A stretch of DNA of 35,665 bases from UBA1737 sp964541525 (lineage in GTDB: Bacteria > Bacillota_I > Bacilli_A > ML615J-28 > CAG-313), in assembly GCA_964541525.1 (NCBI GenBank), contig CAZIQF010000019.1, forward strand, positions 1-35,665. Reading direction: 5' to 3'. Below are positions 24,184 through 32,054 of this stretch, piece by piece. A model generated the notes under the pieces. The model searched no databases, had not been told where the DNA came from, and saw only the letters and a program-made list of their open reading frames with translations. How positions within the stretch are numbered: position 1 is the first letter of the stretch; each line of letters begins with the position of its first letter. The position numbers and the translations under genes are program-made.

Positions 24184-25368
24184 ATGGCAAAGGAAAAATT
24201 TGTACGTACTAAACCCCATGTAAACATTGGAACAATCGGACACGTTGACCATGGGAAAACAACTTTAACATCTGCTATTACAACTGTTTTAGCAAATGCT
24301 GGTCTAGCTAAGAAAATGGCTTATGATCAAATTGATGGTGCTCCTGAAGAAAGAGAACGTGGTATTACTATCAATACTTGTCACGTTGAATATGAAACAG
24401 CTAAGAGACACTATGCACACGTTGACTGCCCAGGGCATGCTGACTATGTAAAAAATATGATTACAGGTGCTGCTCAAATGGATGGAGCTATCTTAGTTAT
24501 CGCTGCTACTGATGGTCCTATGGCACAAACTCGTGAACACATCTTACTTGCTCACCAAGTTGGTGTTCCTAGAATGGTTGTATTCTTAAACAAATGTGAT
24601 ATGGTTGATGATGATGAATTACTAGAATTAGTAGAAATGGAAGTTCGTGAATTATTAAGCGAATATGGTTTCGATGGTGATGGTACTCCAATCATCCGTG
24701 GTTCAGCATTAAAAGCTCTTGAAGGTGATGCTGCTGCACAAGCACAAATTATGGAATTAATGAATACTGTTGATGAATACATTCCTGATCCAGTTCGTGA
24801 AACTGACAAACCATTCTTAATGCCAGTTGAAGATGTATTCTCAATCACTGGTCGTGGTACTGTTGCTACTGGTAGAGTAGAACGTGGTACTGTTAAAGTT
24901 GGTGACACTGCTGAATTAGTAGGTATCAAAGAAACTCGTCAAGCTGTTATCACAGGTGTTGAAATGTTCCGTAAATTACTTGACCAAGCTGAAGCTGGTG
25001 ACAACGTTGGTTTATTACTTCGTGGTTTAAACCGTACTGATGTTGTTCGTGGACAAGTATTATGTAAACCTAAAACAGTTAATCCACACAGCGAATTTGA
25101 TGCTCAAGTTTACGTTTTAACAAAAGAAGAAGGTGGACGTCATACAGCATTCTTCAGTAACTATCGTCCTCAATTCTATTTCCGTACAACTGACGTTACA
25201 GGTGTAATTACACTTCCTGAAGGTACTGAAATGGTAATGCCTGGTGACAATACTGAAATGCATGTTACATTAATTCACCCAATCGCTGTTGAACAAGGTA
25301 CTAAATTCTCTATTCGTGAAGGTGGACGTACTGTAGGTGCAGGTAATGTTACTAAATTAAGTAACTAA
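24184..25368 (+). CDS. tuf: translation elongation factor Tu
   Basis: EF-Tu delivers aminoacyl-tRNA to the ribosome. It has GHVDHGKT (19-26), RGITINTCHVEY, DCPGHADYVKNM and FLNKCD, then the beta-barrel domains with TGRGTVATGRVERG and RGLNRTDVVRGQVL. Length 394 is typical. GAAAGGA precedes the ATG. It ends the str operon at a clear terminator. Confidence 0.98.
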   Translation: MAKEKFVRTKPHVNIGTIGHVDHGKTTLTSAITTVLANAGLAKKMAYDQIDGAPEERERGITINTCHVEYETAKRHYAHVDCPGHADYVKNMITGAAQMDGAILVIAATDGPMAQTREHILLAHQVGVPRMVVFLNKCDMVDDDELLELVEMEVRELLSEYGFDGDGTPIIRGSALKALEGDAAAQAQIMELMNTVDEYIPDPVRETDKPFLMPVEDVFSITGRGTVATGRVERGTVKVGDTAELVGIKETRQAVITGVEMFRKLLDQAEAGDNVGLLLRGLNRTDVVRGQVLCKPKTVNPHSEFDAQVYVLTKEEGGRHTAFFSNYRPQFYFRTTDVTGVITLPEGTEMVMPGDNTEMHVTLIHPIAVEQGTKFSIREGGRTVGAGNVTKLSN

Positions 25369-25406
25369 TTAAGTAATTAAACCTAAAACTTATCTTTAAT
25401 AAAAAT

Positions 25407-25438
25407 AGACTTTTGTTGTTCAAACAAGAGTCTTTTTT
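25407..25438 (+). terminator. terminator of the str operon
   Basis: AGACTTTTGTT (25407-25417) pairs with AACAAGAGTCT (25423-25433, one G-U) around GTTCA, followed by a TTTTTT run. Confidence 0.92.
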
Positions 25439-25528
25439 GTTATATAATGCAAATTATAGAAGGCTTTTTATTTCTTTTTTAATTGATAATTTGATATAAT
25501 GGAAAAAGATATAATAAAGGAGTAATAT

Positions 25529-26032
25529 ATGAAACGCTTTTTAATGGTTATCTTTTTAATTATGATATTAGTTAGTATCAGTAGTTGTAAGAAAAAAGAA
25601 AATAGCGAACCAGATAAACCAGCAATTAATGCTTTCTTTTTAAATACTGGATATGTAAATAGGGCTACAAGTAATACCTTTAAGATTAAATCAAGAGATG
25701 ATTTAGATGAATATATTAATGAAAGTATCTATTTAATCGAAAATGTATCAGCATTTAATCAAAAAACTGCTGTTTACGATGATGAATATTTTGCTCTTCA
25801 AGGACTGATTATTATCGTTTTTAAAGAGATTAGTTCTTCATATCAATATCAAGTATTAAATTATGAATTAGATGAAGAACTAGTTTTAAATATTGAAATT
25901 AAGAGATTCAAACCTAGTAATGCCGATGAAAAAAAATCAGGTTGGCATTTAGTATTAGAAATAGAAAAAAGCACCATTAATAAAGCGCAGTTTATTAATT
26001 TTAAATTTAAGAATGAGGACTTAAATGATTAG
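25529..26032 (+). CDS. putative lipoprotein of unknown function
   Basis: I do not recognise this 167-residue protein beyond its signal. Residues 1-19 form a lipoprotein signal peptide (MKRF, a hydrophobic stretch, then the lipobox VSISSC with Cys20), followed by a charged linker KKKENSEPDK. The mature part, rich in Asp, Glu, Lys and beta-forming residues, is predicted to sit on the outer face of the membrane. AAGGAG precedes the start. Two TATAAT hexamers (25495-25500 and just downstream) suggest a promoter, but no good -35 is seen. The end overlaps the GNAT gene by 8 nt, starting a four-gene unit that also ends in a lipoprotein. Confidence 0.8.
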   Translation: MKRFLMVIFLIMILVSISSCKKKENSEPDKPAINAFFLNTGYVNRATSNTFKIKSRDDLDEYINESIYLIENVSAFNQKTAVYDDEYFALQGLIIIVFKEISSSYQYQVLNYELDEELVLNIEIKRFKPSNADEKKSGWHLVLEIEKSTINKAQFINFKFKNEDLND

Positions 26033-26504
26033 ATATGGTAATTATAGTGATATAAACCAATTAATTAGTTTATATCTTAATGCAAAAGTGATGATGGAAA
26101 AAATGGGTAATCAACAATGGCAAAGTTTTGTTCCAACTCAAAGTTATTTTGCTTTACTGATTAAAAATCAAAAACTTTATGTATGTTATAATGAGAATTC
26201 AATTTATGGTGCTTTTATTTTTCAAATTGGCATTGATGATACATATTTAGAAATAGATGGAGATTGGCTAAATAATGATGTGTATGGTGTTATTCATAAG
26301 TTAGTCTCATTACCTAGTAAACATCATGTTTTTGAAGAAGTATTTGAATTTTGTCTTAGTAAGTGTAATAATCTTAGAATTGATACACATGAAGATAATT
26401 TAGTGATGAAATATTTATTGACCAAATATGGGTTTATTAAATGTGGAATGATTAAACTACCTGATCAAACTTTACGAATCGCATATCAATATGAAAGGAA
26501 ATGA
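26025..26504 (+). CDS. GNAT-family acetyltransferase-like protein
   Basis: This 159-residue protein follows a GNAT layout: an N-terminal segment with QQWQSFVPTQSYFALLI, a central strand LYVCYNENSIYGAFIFQ, DTYLEIDGDW, and the C-terminal RIDTHEDNLVMKYLLTKYGF (118-137), typical of GNAT motif B. The acetyl-CoA loop that should hold RxxGxG is SLPSKHHVFEE (95-105), without the glycines. It may be an atypical or inactive acetyltransferase. It overlaps the lipoprotein gene by 8 nt. It stops at TGA, 4 nt before the tatD ATG. Confidence 0.75.
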   Translation: MIRYGNYSDINQLISLYLNAKVMMEKMGNQQWQSFVPTQSYFALLIKNQKLYVCYNENSIYGAFIFQIGIDDTYLEIDGDWLNNDVYGVIHKLVSLPSKHHVFEEVFEFCLSKCNNLRIDTHEDNLVMKYLLTKYGFIKCGMIKLPDQTLRIAYQYERK

Positions 26505-26508
26505 TAAA

Positions 26509-27276
26509 ATGGATTATATTGATACTCATGTTCATTTAAATGATGAAGGTTTAGAAAAGGACTTAGATCAAACAATAATTGATGCAATGAATAATGGTGT
26601 TAAGAAAATGTTTGTTGTTGGTTGGGATAAATCCTCATCGATGAAAGCAATCGAATTAGCTGAAAAATACGATTGGTGTTATGCCATAATTGGTTTTCAT
26701 CCTTGTAATGTTACAGGGCTGAATGATACTGATTATCTTTGGCTAGAACAAAATGTAAAATTACAAAAAGTAATTGCAGTAGGGGAAATTGGTTTTGATC
26801 TACACTGGAATACAACAACATTAGAGGAACAAAAAATTGCTTTTAGAAAACAAGTTGAAATTGCCAAAAAAGTGAATAAACCAATTATGATTCATTCACG
26901 AGATGCTGCGATGATAACTTTTGAAGAAGTAAAAAATACGCATGCAGAAGTGGTTGGTGGTGTTTTACATTCGTATAGTGGCAGCAGTGAACTGGCCAAA
27001 GAATACATAAAACTAGGCTTTAATTTTGGTATTAGTGGTCCTGTCACTTTTAAAAATGGAAAAGTAATGAAAGAAGTTGTAAGGAATATTCCCTTAGATT
27101 ATTTAATTAGTGAAACAGATAGTCCTTATTTAACGCCACATCCTTATCGGGGTAAACAAAATGGTCCTAAATATCTTCCCTTAATTGTTGAAGAAATCGC
27201 TATAATTAAAGGCCTTGATATTGAAGTAGTCAAAAGTAAAATTATGGATAATGTTAAAAGAATTTTTGGAGTATGA
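26509..27276 (+). CDS. tatD: TatD-family metal-dependent DNase
   Basis: TatD proteins are two-metal hydrolases with 3'-5' DNA exonuclease activity. The 255-residue TIM-barrel shows DTHVHLND (metal ligands, 5-12), GEIGFDLHW, MIHSRDA, GVLHSYSGS and SETDSPYLTPHPYRG, all family blocks. The ATG at 26509 follows AAAGGA at 7-10 nt; an in-frame ATG at 26491 lies upstream of that site and is rejected. The gene stops at TGA and is followed after 3 nt by the protease gene, whose ribosome-binding site lies inside tatD. Confidence 0.94.
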   Translation: MDYIDTHVHLNDEGLEKDLDQTIIDAMNNGVKKMFVVGWDKSSSMKAIELAEKYDWCYAIIGFHPCNVTGLNDTDYLWLEQNVKLQKVIAVGEIGFDLHWNTTTLEEQKIAFRKQVEIAKKVNKPIMIHSRDAAMITFEEVKNTHAEVVGGVLHSYSGSSELAKEYIKLGFNFGISGPVTFKNGKVMKEVVRNIPLDYLISETDSPYLTPHPYRGKQNGPKYLPLIVEEIAIIKGLDIEVVKSKIMDNVKRIFGV

Positions 27277-27279
27277 AAA

Positions 27280-28053
27280 ATGATAAAAAAGTTTAGTTTA
27301 TTAGTTTTAGTAGTTATATCATTATTATGGACTTCTAGTTGCAACAATAAAGGTGTAACAATTGTTAATCATGTAATCAATCAGGAAGTAACTACTACTA
27401 ATCTCGAAAACATTAAATCTTTAGAAGATGCCTTATGTAATGCAACCGCACTTGCCAAACAAAGCGTTGTTGGGGTTATTTCGCTTAATTCATTATCAAT
27501 TCTCAAACAAGAAAAAACTGGTAGCGGTGTTGTTGTAGCCAAAAAAGCAAATAATTACTACATTGTAACGAATTATCATGTTATATCAAATAGTAGTGGT
27601 AATATCAATAATCTAATTAATATTTATTTAGGTGATCTAGATGTAACCTTAAATGCTTCTGTTGTAACAACTAATCAAAAACAAGATCTTGCGATACTGA
27701 AAGTTGAAACTGAAATTAGTTTAGGCGTTGCAGTAATTACTGAAACCGACTTAAGATGTGGACAATATGTTATTGCAATAGGCAGTCCTTATGATTTAAA
27801 AAAATATTACAATACTGTCACAATTGGTCATTTAAGTAGCACTGAAAGAACCATCATCGAAAATGATGTAACTAATTCTTATTTGCAACATGATGCAACA
27901 ATCAATGTGGGTAATTCTGGAGGTGGATTGTTTAATTTAAATGGGGAATTAATTGGCATTAATACTTGGAAAATTGATTCAAATAAAGCCTTGAATATGA
28001 ATTTTGCAATACCTGCAGAGTATATAAAACCATTACTTTGCAATATTCAGTAA
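27280..28053 (+). CDS. lipoprotein trypsin-like serine protease (DegP/HtrA-type catalytic domain, no PDZ)
   Basis: This is a 257-residue envelope protease. A lipoprotein signal ends in WTSSC (Cys21). The chymotrypsin-fold triad is visible as NYHVI (His100), QDLAILKV (Asp136) and NVGNSGGGLFN (Ser213), with GSGVVV and YVIAIGSPYDL as in HtrA proteases. No PDZ domain follows, and the chain ends soon after the final strand NFAIPAEYIKPLL. A likely role is quality control or processing of surface proteins, as inferred from the family. GGAGT lies before the ATG. Its last 21 nt overlap the convergent PBP gene. Confidence 0.87.
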   Translation: MIKKFSLLVLVVISLLWTSSCNNKGVTIVNHVINQEVTTTNLENIKSLEDALCNATALAKQSVVGVISLNSLSILKQEKTGSGVVVAKKANNYYIVTNYHVISNSSGNINNLINIYLGDLDVTLNASVVTTNQKQDLAILKVETEISLGVAVITETDLRCGQYVIAIGSPYDLKKYYNTVTIGHLSSTERTIIENDVTNSYLQHDATINVGNSGGGLFNLNGELIGINTWKIDSNKALNMNFAIPAEYIKPLLCNIQ

Positions 28054-29985
28054 TCGTAAATACCAAGGAATATTACTTTTCTTGAAATATAGTGGCTTGG
28101 AATAATTATTAAAACCGGCATAAAAACCAGTAATTGGATCTAAAGATACACTAATAACATCATCTGGTGTTTGATACCAGGTGGTGTTTTTATCTTTTAA
28201 GTAACCTTCGACAATATCTGCCCAAAGATATTTAGCAATTACCATGTCTTGTTTTTTAGTAATAATGCGGTTATCATCATAACCTGTCCATACACTAACT
28301 AAAATCTCAGGATTATAGCCAATCATCCAATTATCCGTATCAGTTGAACCAGACTTAGCAGCATATTTATGAGTTAAGCGACTAGCGATTGAAACACCAG
28401 TTGGTCTAGTGTTAAAAATAATTCTTGAATCAAAGATATTACGCATCATTTCATTTAATAAATAAACATCAGTTTTATCAGCAAGCGTTGCTTTAGTTGT
28501 TTTTCGTTCATAAACAAGTTCACCATCGAAGGTTGTAATTTTCGAGATAACATAAGGTTTAATTTGTTTGCCTTCATTTGCGAGGCTTTGGAAAGCAGCA
28601 GCCCATTCATAATTAGTTACTTCATAGGTACCAAGACAAAGTGAGGGAATATTAGGAATATTACCACTAATACCAAATGCTTCTAAAGTATTTTTTAGTT
28701 TATCAGTCCCTAAAAATAGATGAGTTTTAACTGCATAGATATTATCACTAGTAGCTAATGCGTAAGCCATTGAAATATCTTGATTAGGGTAACTATTCCC
28801 ATAGTTTCCCGGTGAATATTTTGTTCCATTAATATAAAACGTTGTTTTTTCACTTTTAAATGTTGTTGATACATTAAAACCGTTTTCTAATGCGGTCAAA
28901 TATAAAAATGGTTTTACCGTTGATCCAGGTTGTCTTTTGCTTTTAGTAGCACGATTAAAACTACTTTCTTCATAATTGGTACCACCAATAATTGATAAAA
29001 CTTCTGATGTATCAGGTTTTAAAACAACAATACTAGTTTGTAAATCATTCTCAATTCTTAAAGCAATTTTTTCATTAATTAAATTATTTAAATCACTATC
29101 TAAAGTTGTATACACTTTCAATCCTTGATAACTAATATTTTCTAATCCAGGAATGGTTGCTAATTCACTTAAAACAACATCTTGAAAATAAGGAGCACTA
29201 GTGGATTTTGTATCGGGATTAAATCCAGTTATCTTAAGTTCTTCAGTTAAGGCACTTTCATATTCAGTGATAGTAATAAATCCATCTTGATACATTTCAC
29301 TTAAAATTAATTCTCTTCTTTCCTTATTATTATTAGGATTATTAATTGGTGAATAAATTGTTGGACCTTTAGGAATTGCAGTTAAACTGACCGCTTCTAA
29401 TAAAGTTAATTCTTTAGCACTTTTAGCAAAATAATAGATAGCAGCATCTTCAATTCCATATATGCCATGATCAAAATAAATTGAATTTAAATATCCTTCT
29501 AAGATTTCCGTTTTAGTGTAATTGCTTTCGATATTTAATGCAATCATCATTTCGGATAATTTTCTTTTCCAAGTCTTATCCATCGTTAAAAATAAATTAC
29601 GAGCGTATTGTTGGGTAATTGTTGATGCCCCTTCAGCAGCTTCACCTTTGATGATATCAACCATCGCCGCCTTACAAATGCGAATAAAGTCTAAACCAGA
29701 ATGATCAAAGAAACGTTTGTCCTCAATACTAATAAAAGCATCAATTACATATTTACTAATATTATCTAATTTCACGTAGGATTTCTTTTTACCATTACTA
29801 TAAGATAAATATTTAACATTATTATTATCATACAGTTCCACTGTTTCAATCTTAGGTATCTCATAATCTAATGTTGATGATATAATAATAAATCCCATTG
29901 CAATTGTGGTGAAGACAATTAGACATGTATTTAAAGTTATTCTAATTATTTTATTTATTTTATAAATCAATTTTTTCTTTTCCAT
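28033..29985 (-). CDS. class A penicillin-binding protein (transglycosylase/transpeptidase)
   Basis: This bifunctional enzyme polymerises glycan strands and crosslinks peptidoglycan outside the cell. A short cytosolic basic start is followed by one membrane anchor (about 13-37). The GT51 domain has SIEDKRFFDH (Glu88) and EGASTITQQYARN (118-130). The transpeptidase domain has the SxxK motif GSTVK (Ser355, Lys358), SDN (413-415) and KSGS in AAKSGSTDTDNW. The 650-residue length suits a PBP1-type protein without a large tail. ATG at 29985 has AAAGGA 8 nt upstream; a TTG two codons earlier is rejected. A TGG-TATAAA on the minus strand near 30050 may be its promoter. In B. subtilis ponA lies near dnaD-nth, but here it is 12 kb away. 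Confidence 0.94.
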   Translation of the reverse strand: MEKKKLIYKINKIIRITLNTCLIVFTTIAMGFIIISSTLDYEIPKIETVELYDNNNVKYLSYSNGKKKSYVKLDNISKYVIDAFISIEDKRFFDHSGLDFIRICKAAMVDIIKGEAAEGASTITQQYARNLFLTMDKTWKRKLSEMMIALNIESNYTKTEILEGYLNSIYFDHGIYGIEDAAIYYFAKSAKELTLLEAVSLTAIPKGPTIYSPINNPNNNKERRELILSEMYQDGFITITEYESALTEELKITGFNPDTKSTSAPYFQDVVLSELATIPGLENISYQGLKVYTTLDSDLNNLINEKIALRIENDLQTSIVVLKPDTSEVLSIIGGTNYEESSFNRATKSKRQPGSTVKPFLYLTALENGFNVSTTFKSEKTTFYINGTKYSPGNYGNSYPNQDISMAYALATSDNIYAVKTHLFLGTDKLKNTLEAFGISGNIPNIPSLCLGTYEVTNYEWAAAFQSLANEGKQIKPYVISKITTFDGELVYERKTTKATLADKTDVYLLNEMMRNIFDSRIIFNTRPTGVSIASRLTHKYAAKSGSTDTDNWMIGYNPEILVSVWTGYDDNRIITKKQDMVIAKYLWADIVEGYLKDKNTTWYQTPDDVISVSLDPITGFYAGFNNYSKPLYFKKSNIPWYLRLLNIAK

Positions 29986-30099
29986 AAACAATTTCCTTTA
30001 TTATTATTATTTTCCATCTTATTTATAAAAACATACAATGTATTTTATACCAAAAACAAAATGATTTATTAATCTTTGTATAGATAAACTCTAGTTTTA

Positions 30100-30450
30100 T
30101 AAGAAATATTAAATCAAATTATTTAATTTTATTTTTTTCCTTGTTGTTACTATTTAACCTATATTACTCAAAAATAAAATAATAGCTACTCTATCAGTTT
30201 TACCTTTATATTCCTTATGCTACTTTATTTCTTCATTATTGTAGAATGAACATATTGATTTATATGCTTCATTTATTTCTGCTTATTTGATGTTATATCT
30301 AACACATAATTCTCTTATTTTGATTTATTCTTGTCTTTTCTTTATTAGATAAATCTGATTTTATTCCTTTTGTCTTAAATCCTTTATTTTATTCGATTAT
30401 TATTTCTTTATAGTAAATAATAACCTTGAGAATTTATCATTTTTACAATA
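30100..30450 (-). pseudogene. possible decayed coding region in the 560-bp gap upstream of the PBP gene
   Basis: The stretch 29986-30530 has no open frame of useful size. On the minus strand, pieces in shifting frames still look protein-like: KNDKFSRLLFTIKK, then KSDLSNKEKTRINQNKR, then a longer piece containing IRELCVRYNIK, AEINEAYKSICSFYNNEEIK and KGKTDRVAIILFL, each broken by TAA or TAG. I cannot name a parent family. The AT content is very high, so chance is a real alternative. Confidence 0.25.
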
Positions 30451-30525
30451 ATCCTATACCATTTTATATCATAAAGATTAATACCTTTTTTAATATTTTT
30501 AATAAAACGAACTTTCTTTGTAAAT

Positions 30526-30552
30526 AAAAAAATTACTCTAAAAAAGAGTAAT
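30526..30552 (-). terminator. terminator of the 102-residue ORF
   Basis: ATTACTCT (30532-30539) pairs with AGAGTAAT (30545-30552). On the minus strand the stem is followed by a run of seven T. The stem abuts the TGA stop codon (30552-30554). Confidence 0.85.
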
Positions 30553-30860
30553 CAAGTTTCAATGATTTCATTAATAATATCATTAATATTTTCATTGTTG
30601 ATATAATAAATATTTTCTAAACTTGTTTGATAAAAAAAATTAGTAACAGGAATCATATTTTCAAGTAGTAATAAATTATTCGCATATTCAACTTTAATAT
30701 CTTTACTATAAATTAAATAATTAAATTCAATCTCTAAATGATCAATTGATAGGTGATGCTCATCAATTAAAACAAAATCACGATTAGTAATTAAACAATC
30801 ATACTTTTGATTTAGTCTAACAGCTTCTTTTGTAATAATAATTAAATCGTAATAATTCAT
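30552..30860 (-). CDS. hypothetical protein, 102 residues
   Basis: I do not recognise this protein. It is 102 residues long, acidic, rich in Asn, Ile, Leu and Tyr, with no signal peptide, membrane segment or cysteine motif beyond a single Cys. It is a genuine gene rather than a chance ORF: a consensus promoter, a GAGGTG ribosome-binding site, a TGA stop and a terminator are all in the right places. It stands alone in an otherwise empty region. No partner or function can be inferred from its neighbours. Confidence 0.75.
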   Translation of the reverse strand: MNYYDLIIITKEAVRLNQKYDCLITNRDFVLIDEHHLSIDHLEIEFNYLIYSKDIKVEYANNLLLLENMIPVTNFFYQTSLENIYYINNENINDIINEIIET

Positions 30861-30886
30861 AATTCACCTCATTATTTGATACAATT

Positions 30887-30915
30887 ATTATAACATTATT
30901 TTTTAATTTTTGCAA
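30887..30915 (-). promoter_or_regulatory. promoter of the 102-residue ORF
   Basis: On the minus strand TTGCAA (30915-30910), a 17-nt spacer and a perfect TATAAT (30892-30887) lie just upstream of GAGGTG and the ATG at 30860. Confidence 0.8.
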
Positions 30916-30920
30916 ATTAG

Positions 30921-31100
30921 ATATATAATACGAGTAGGAGTTAAAGTGAATAACTTATTGGTTTAATTTACATTTCAATACTGATGGAGTATTTGGTGAA
31001 CCATTCAAGTTGTAGAATCATATTAGGATAAAGATTATAAAGTAGCTTAATCAAAATTCATGGAATAACCGATGATTTTTTTTGATAGTTCATATTATAA
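30921..31100 (+). other. non-coding stretch with a possible terminator hairpin (candidate small RNA or gene relic)
   Basis: No intact ORF lies in 30861-31237. On the plus strand a TATAAT occurs near 30922-30927, but without a good -35. A bulged stem TCATGG (31058-31063) with CC(G)ATGA (31069-31075) is followed by eight T. Read in one plus-strand frame, the region gives fragments such as YWFNLHFNTDGVFGEPFKL and LNQNSWNNR between stops, which could be a decayed gene. Neither reading is firm. Confidence 0.3.
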
Positions 31101-31162
31101 GTAGGAAAAATTAATGCTTATTTTTTCTTTCTAAAAATATTTTTGGTTCTTGTCTTTTTATC

Positions 31163-31191
31163 TTGCAAAAGAAGATTAGTTGTGGTATAAT
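31163..31191 (+). promoter_or_regulatory. promoter of the CPBP gene and probably ychF
   Basis: TTGCAA (31163-31168), a 17-nt spacer and TATAAT (31186-31191) are present, with an extended TGG before the -10. AAAGGAAC and the ATG at 31238 follow. Confidence 0.85.
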
Positions 31192-31237
31192 AAATTAAAT
31201 CAAAGATGAATAATAATTTGATAAAGGAACTTAAGAC

Positions 31238-32041
31238 ATGAAAATTAGATGTAAAAATTGTTATCGTGTGTTGGATATTAACGAAGAATATTGTAAGTCT
31301 TGTGGTGCACATAGTGAACAAATGGCTAAAGCAATGGCTACTGGTGATTTTTCGGGAGGTCCGATTGAAAGATTTAAAATTGGAATTGTTTTATTCTTAT
31401 TGCTTGCTTTTTTAGGTAATGGGATCATCATGACAGTCTCTGCAGTAATTGAAGGTAATCCTGCTCAAGATTTATATAATCGTTCTTCAGCAATGATTTT
31501 TAGTAGTGTTATTACTTTTATCGTTATTACCGCGGTTCACTATCGTGATTTGAAAGATTGGATTTGGAATGGTAATAAAAAACAATTTTTGAGTGTATGT
31601 GGACTTGGCGTAGTTTTCTTAGCAATTATTGCGTTATTACCGCTACTTAGTGATATTACTTATGTTTTACCAAAATATTTATGTGATTATCTTGCGAGTG
31701 GTGCAGCTAAATGGTTTAGTAATGAAATTACATGTATTTTCTTTATTTTGGTTGCATTACTTTTAATTGCTTTTGTTGAAGAAGTAGTATTTAGAAGATT
31801 ATTAATTGATACACTTGATGATGCAACTTTACTTGGTGATACTGCAATTATTCTTGTAACAGGATTAATATCGACAATTTTAGATTTTTCATGGTTAATG
31901 GCACCAGAAACTTTAATTACATCGTTTTTAATTCATTCATTTTTATCAGGTGTTTATGCTAACACTAATCGTAGTTTAGGTATGACATTTCTATTCAGAG
32001 TTTTAATTATTATTTGTCAATTTATTATATTTTTAGTATAA
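31238..32041 (+). CDS. CPBP-family intramembrane protease-like protein with N-terminal zinc ribbon
   Basis: This 267-residue membrane protein starts with a zinc ribbon (CKNC at 5-8 and CKSC at 19-22). About six to seven hydrophobic segments follow from residue 47. The FVEEVVFRR segment (179-187) is the EExxxR motif of CPBP (CAAX-type) proteases, and HSFLSGVYAN (233-242) resembles the last motif with its His. The second motif, FxxxH, is not visible: ISTILDF stands at the expected place without a His. Activity is therefore uncertain. Substrates are unknown; relatives act in prenyl-protein or bacteriocin processing and immunity. It has its own promoter, and ychF starts 13 nt after its stop. Confidence 0.78.
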   Translation: MKIRCKNCYRVLDINEEYCKSCGAHSEQMAKAMATGDFSGGPIERFKIGIVLFLLLAFLGNGIIMTVSAVIEGNPAQDLYNRSSAMIFSSVITFIVITAVHYRDLKDWIWNGNKKQFLSVCGLGVVFLAIIALLPLLSDITYVLPKYLCDYLASGAAKWFSNEITCIFFILVALLLIAFVEEVVFRRLLIDTLDDATLLGDTAIILVTGLISTILDFSWLMAPETLITSFLIHSFLSGVYANTNRSLGMTFLFRVLIIICQFIIFLV

Positions 32042-32054
32042 AGGAGATTTACCA

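Noticed and set aside
24552..24929. 125-codon open frame antisense to tuf
   Set aside because: Such frames arise from the codon bias of highly expressed genes; it is Ser/Thr/Pro-rich, without start signals or domain features.
31118..31321. 67-codon minus-strand frame over the CPBP promoter
   Set aside because: It overlaps the promoter and start of the CPBP gene, lacks a ribosome-binding site and has low-complexity content.
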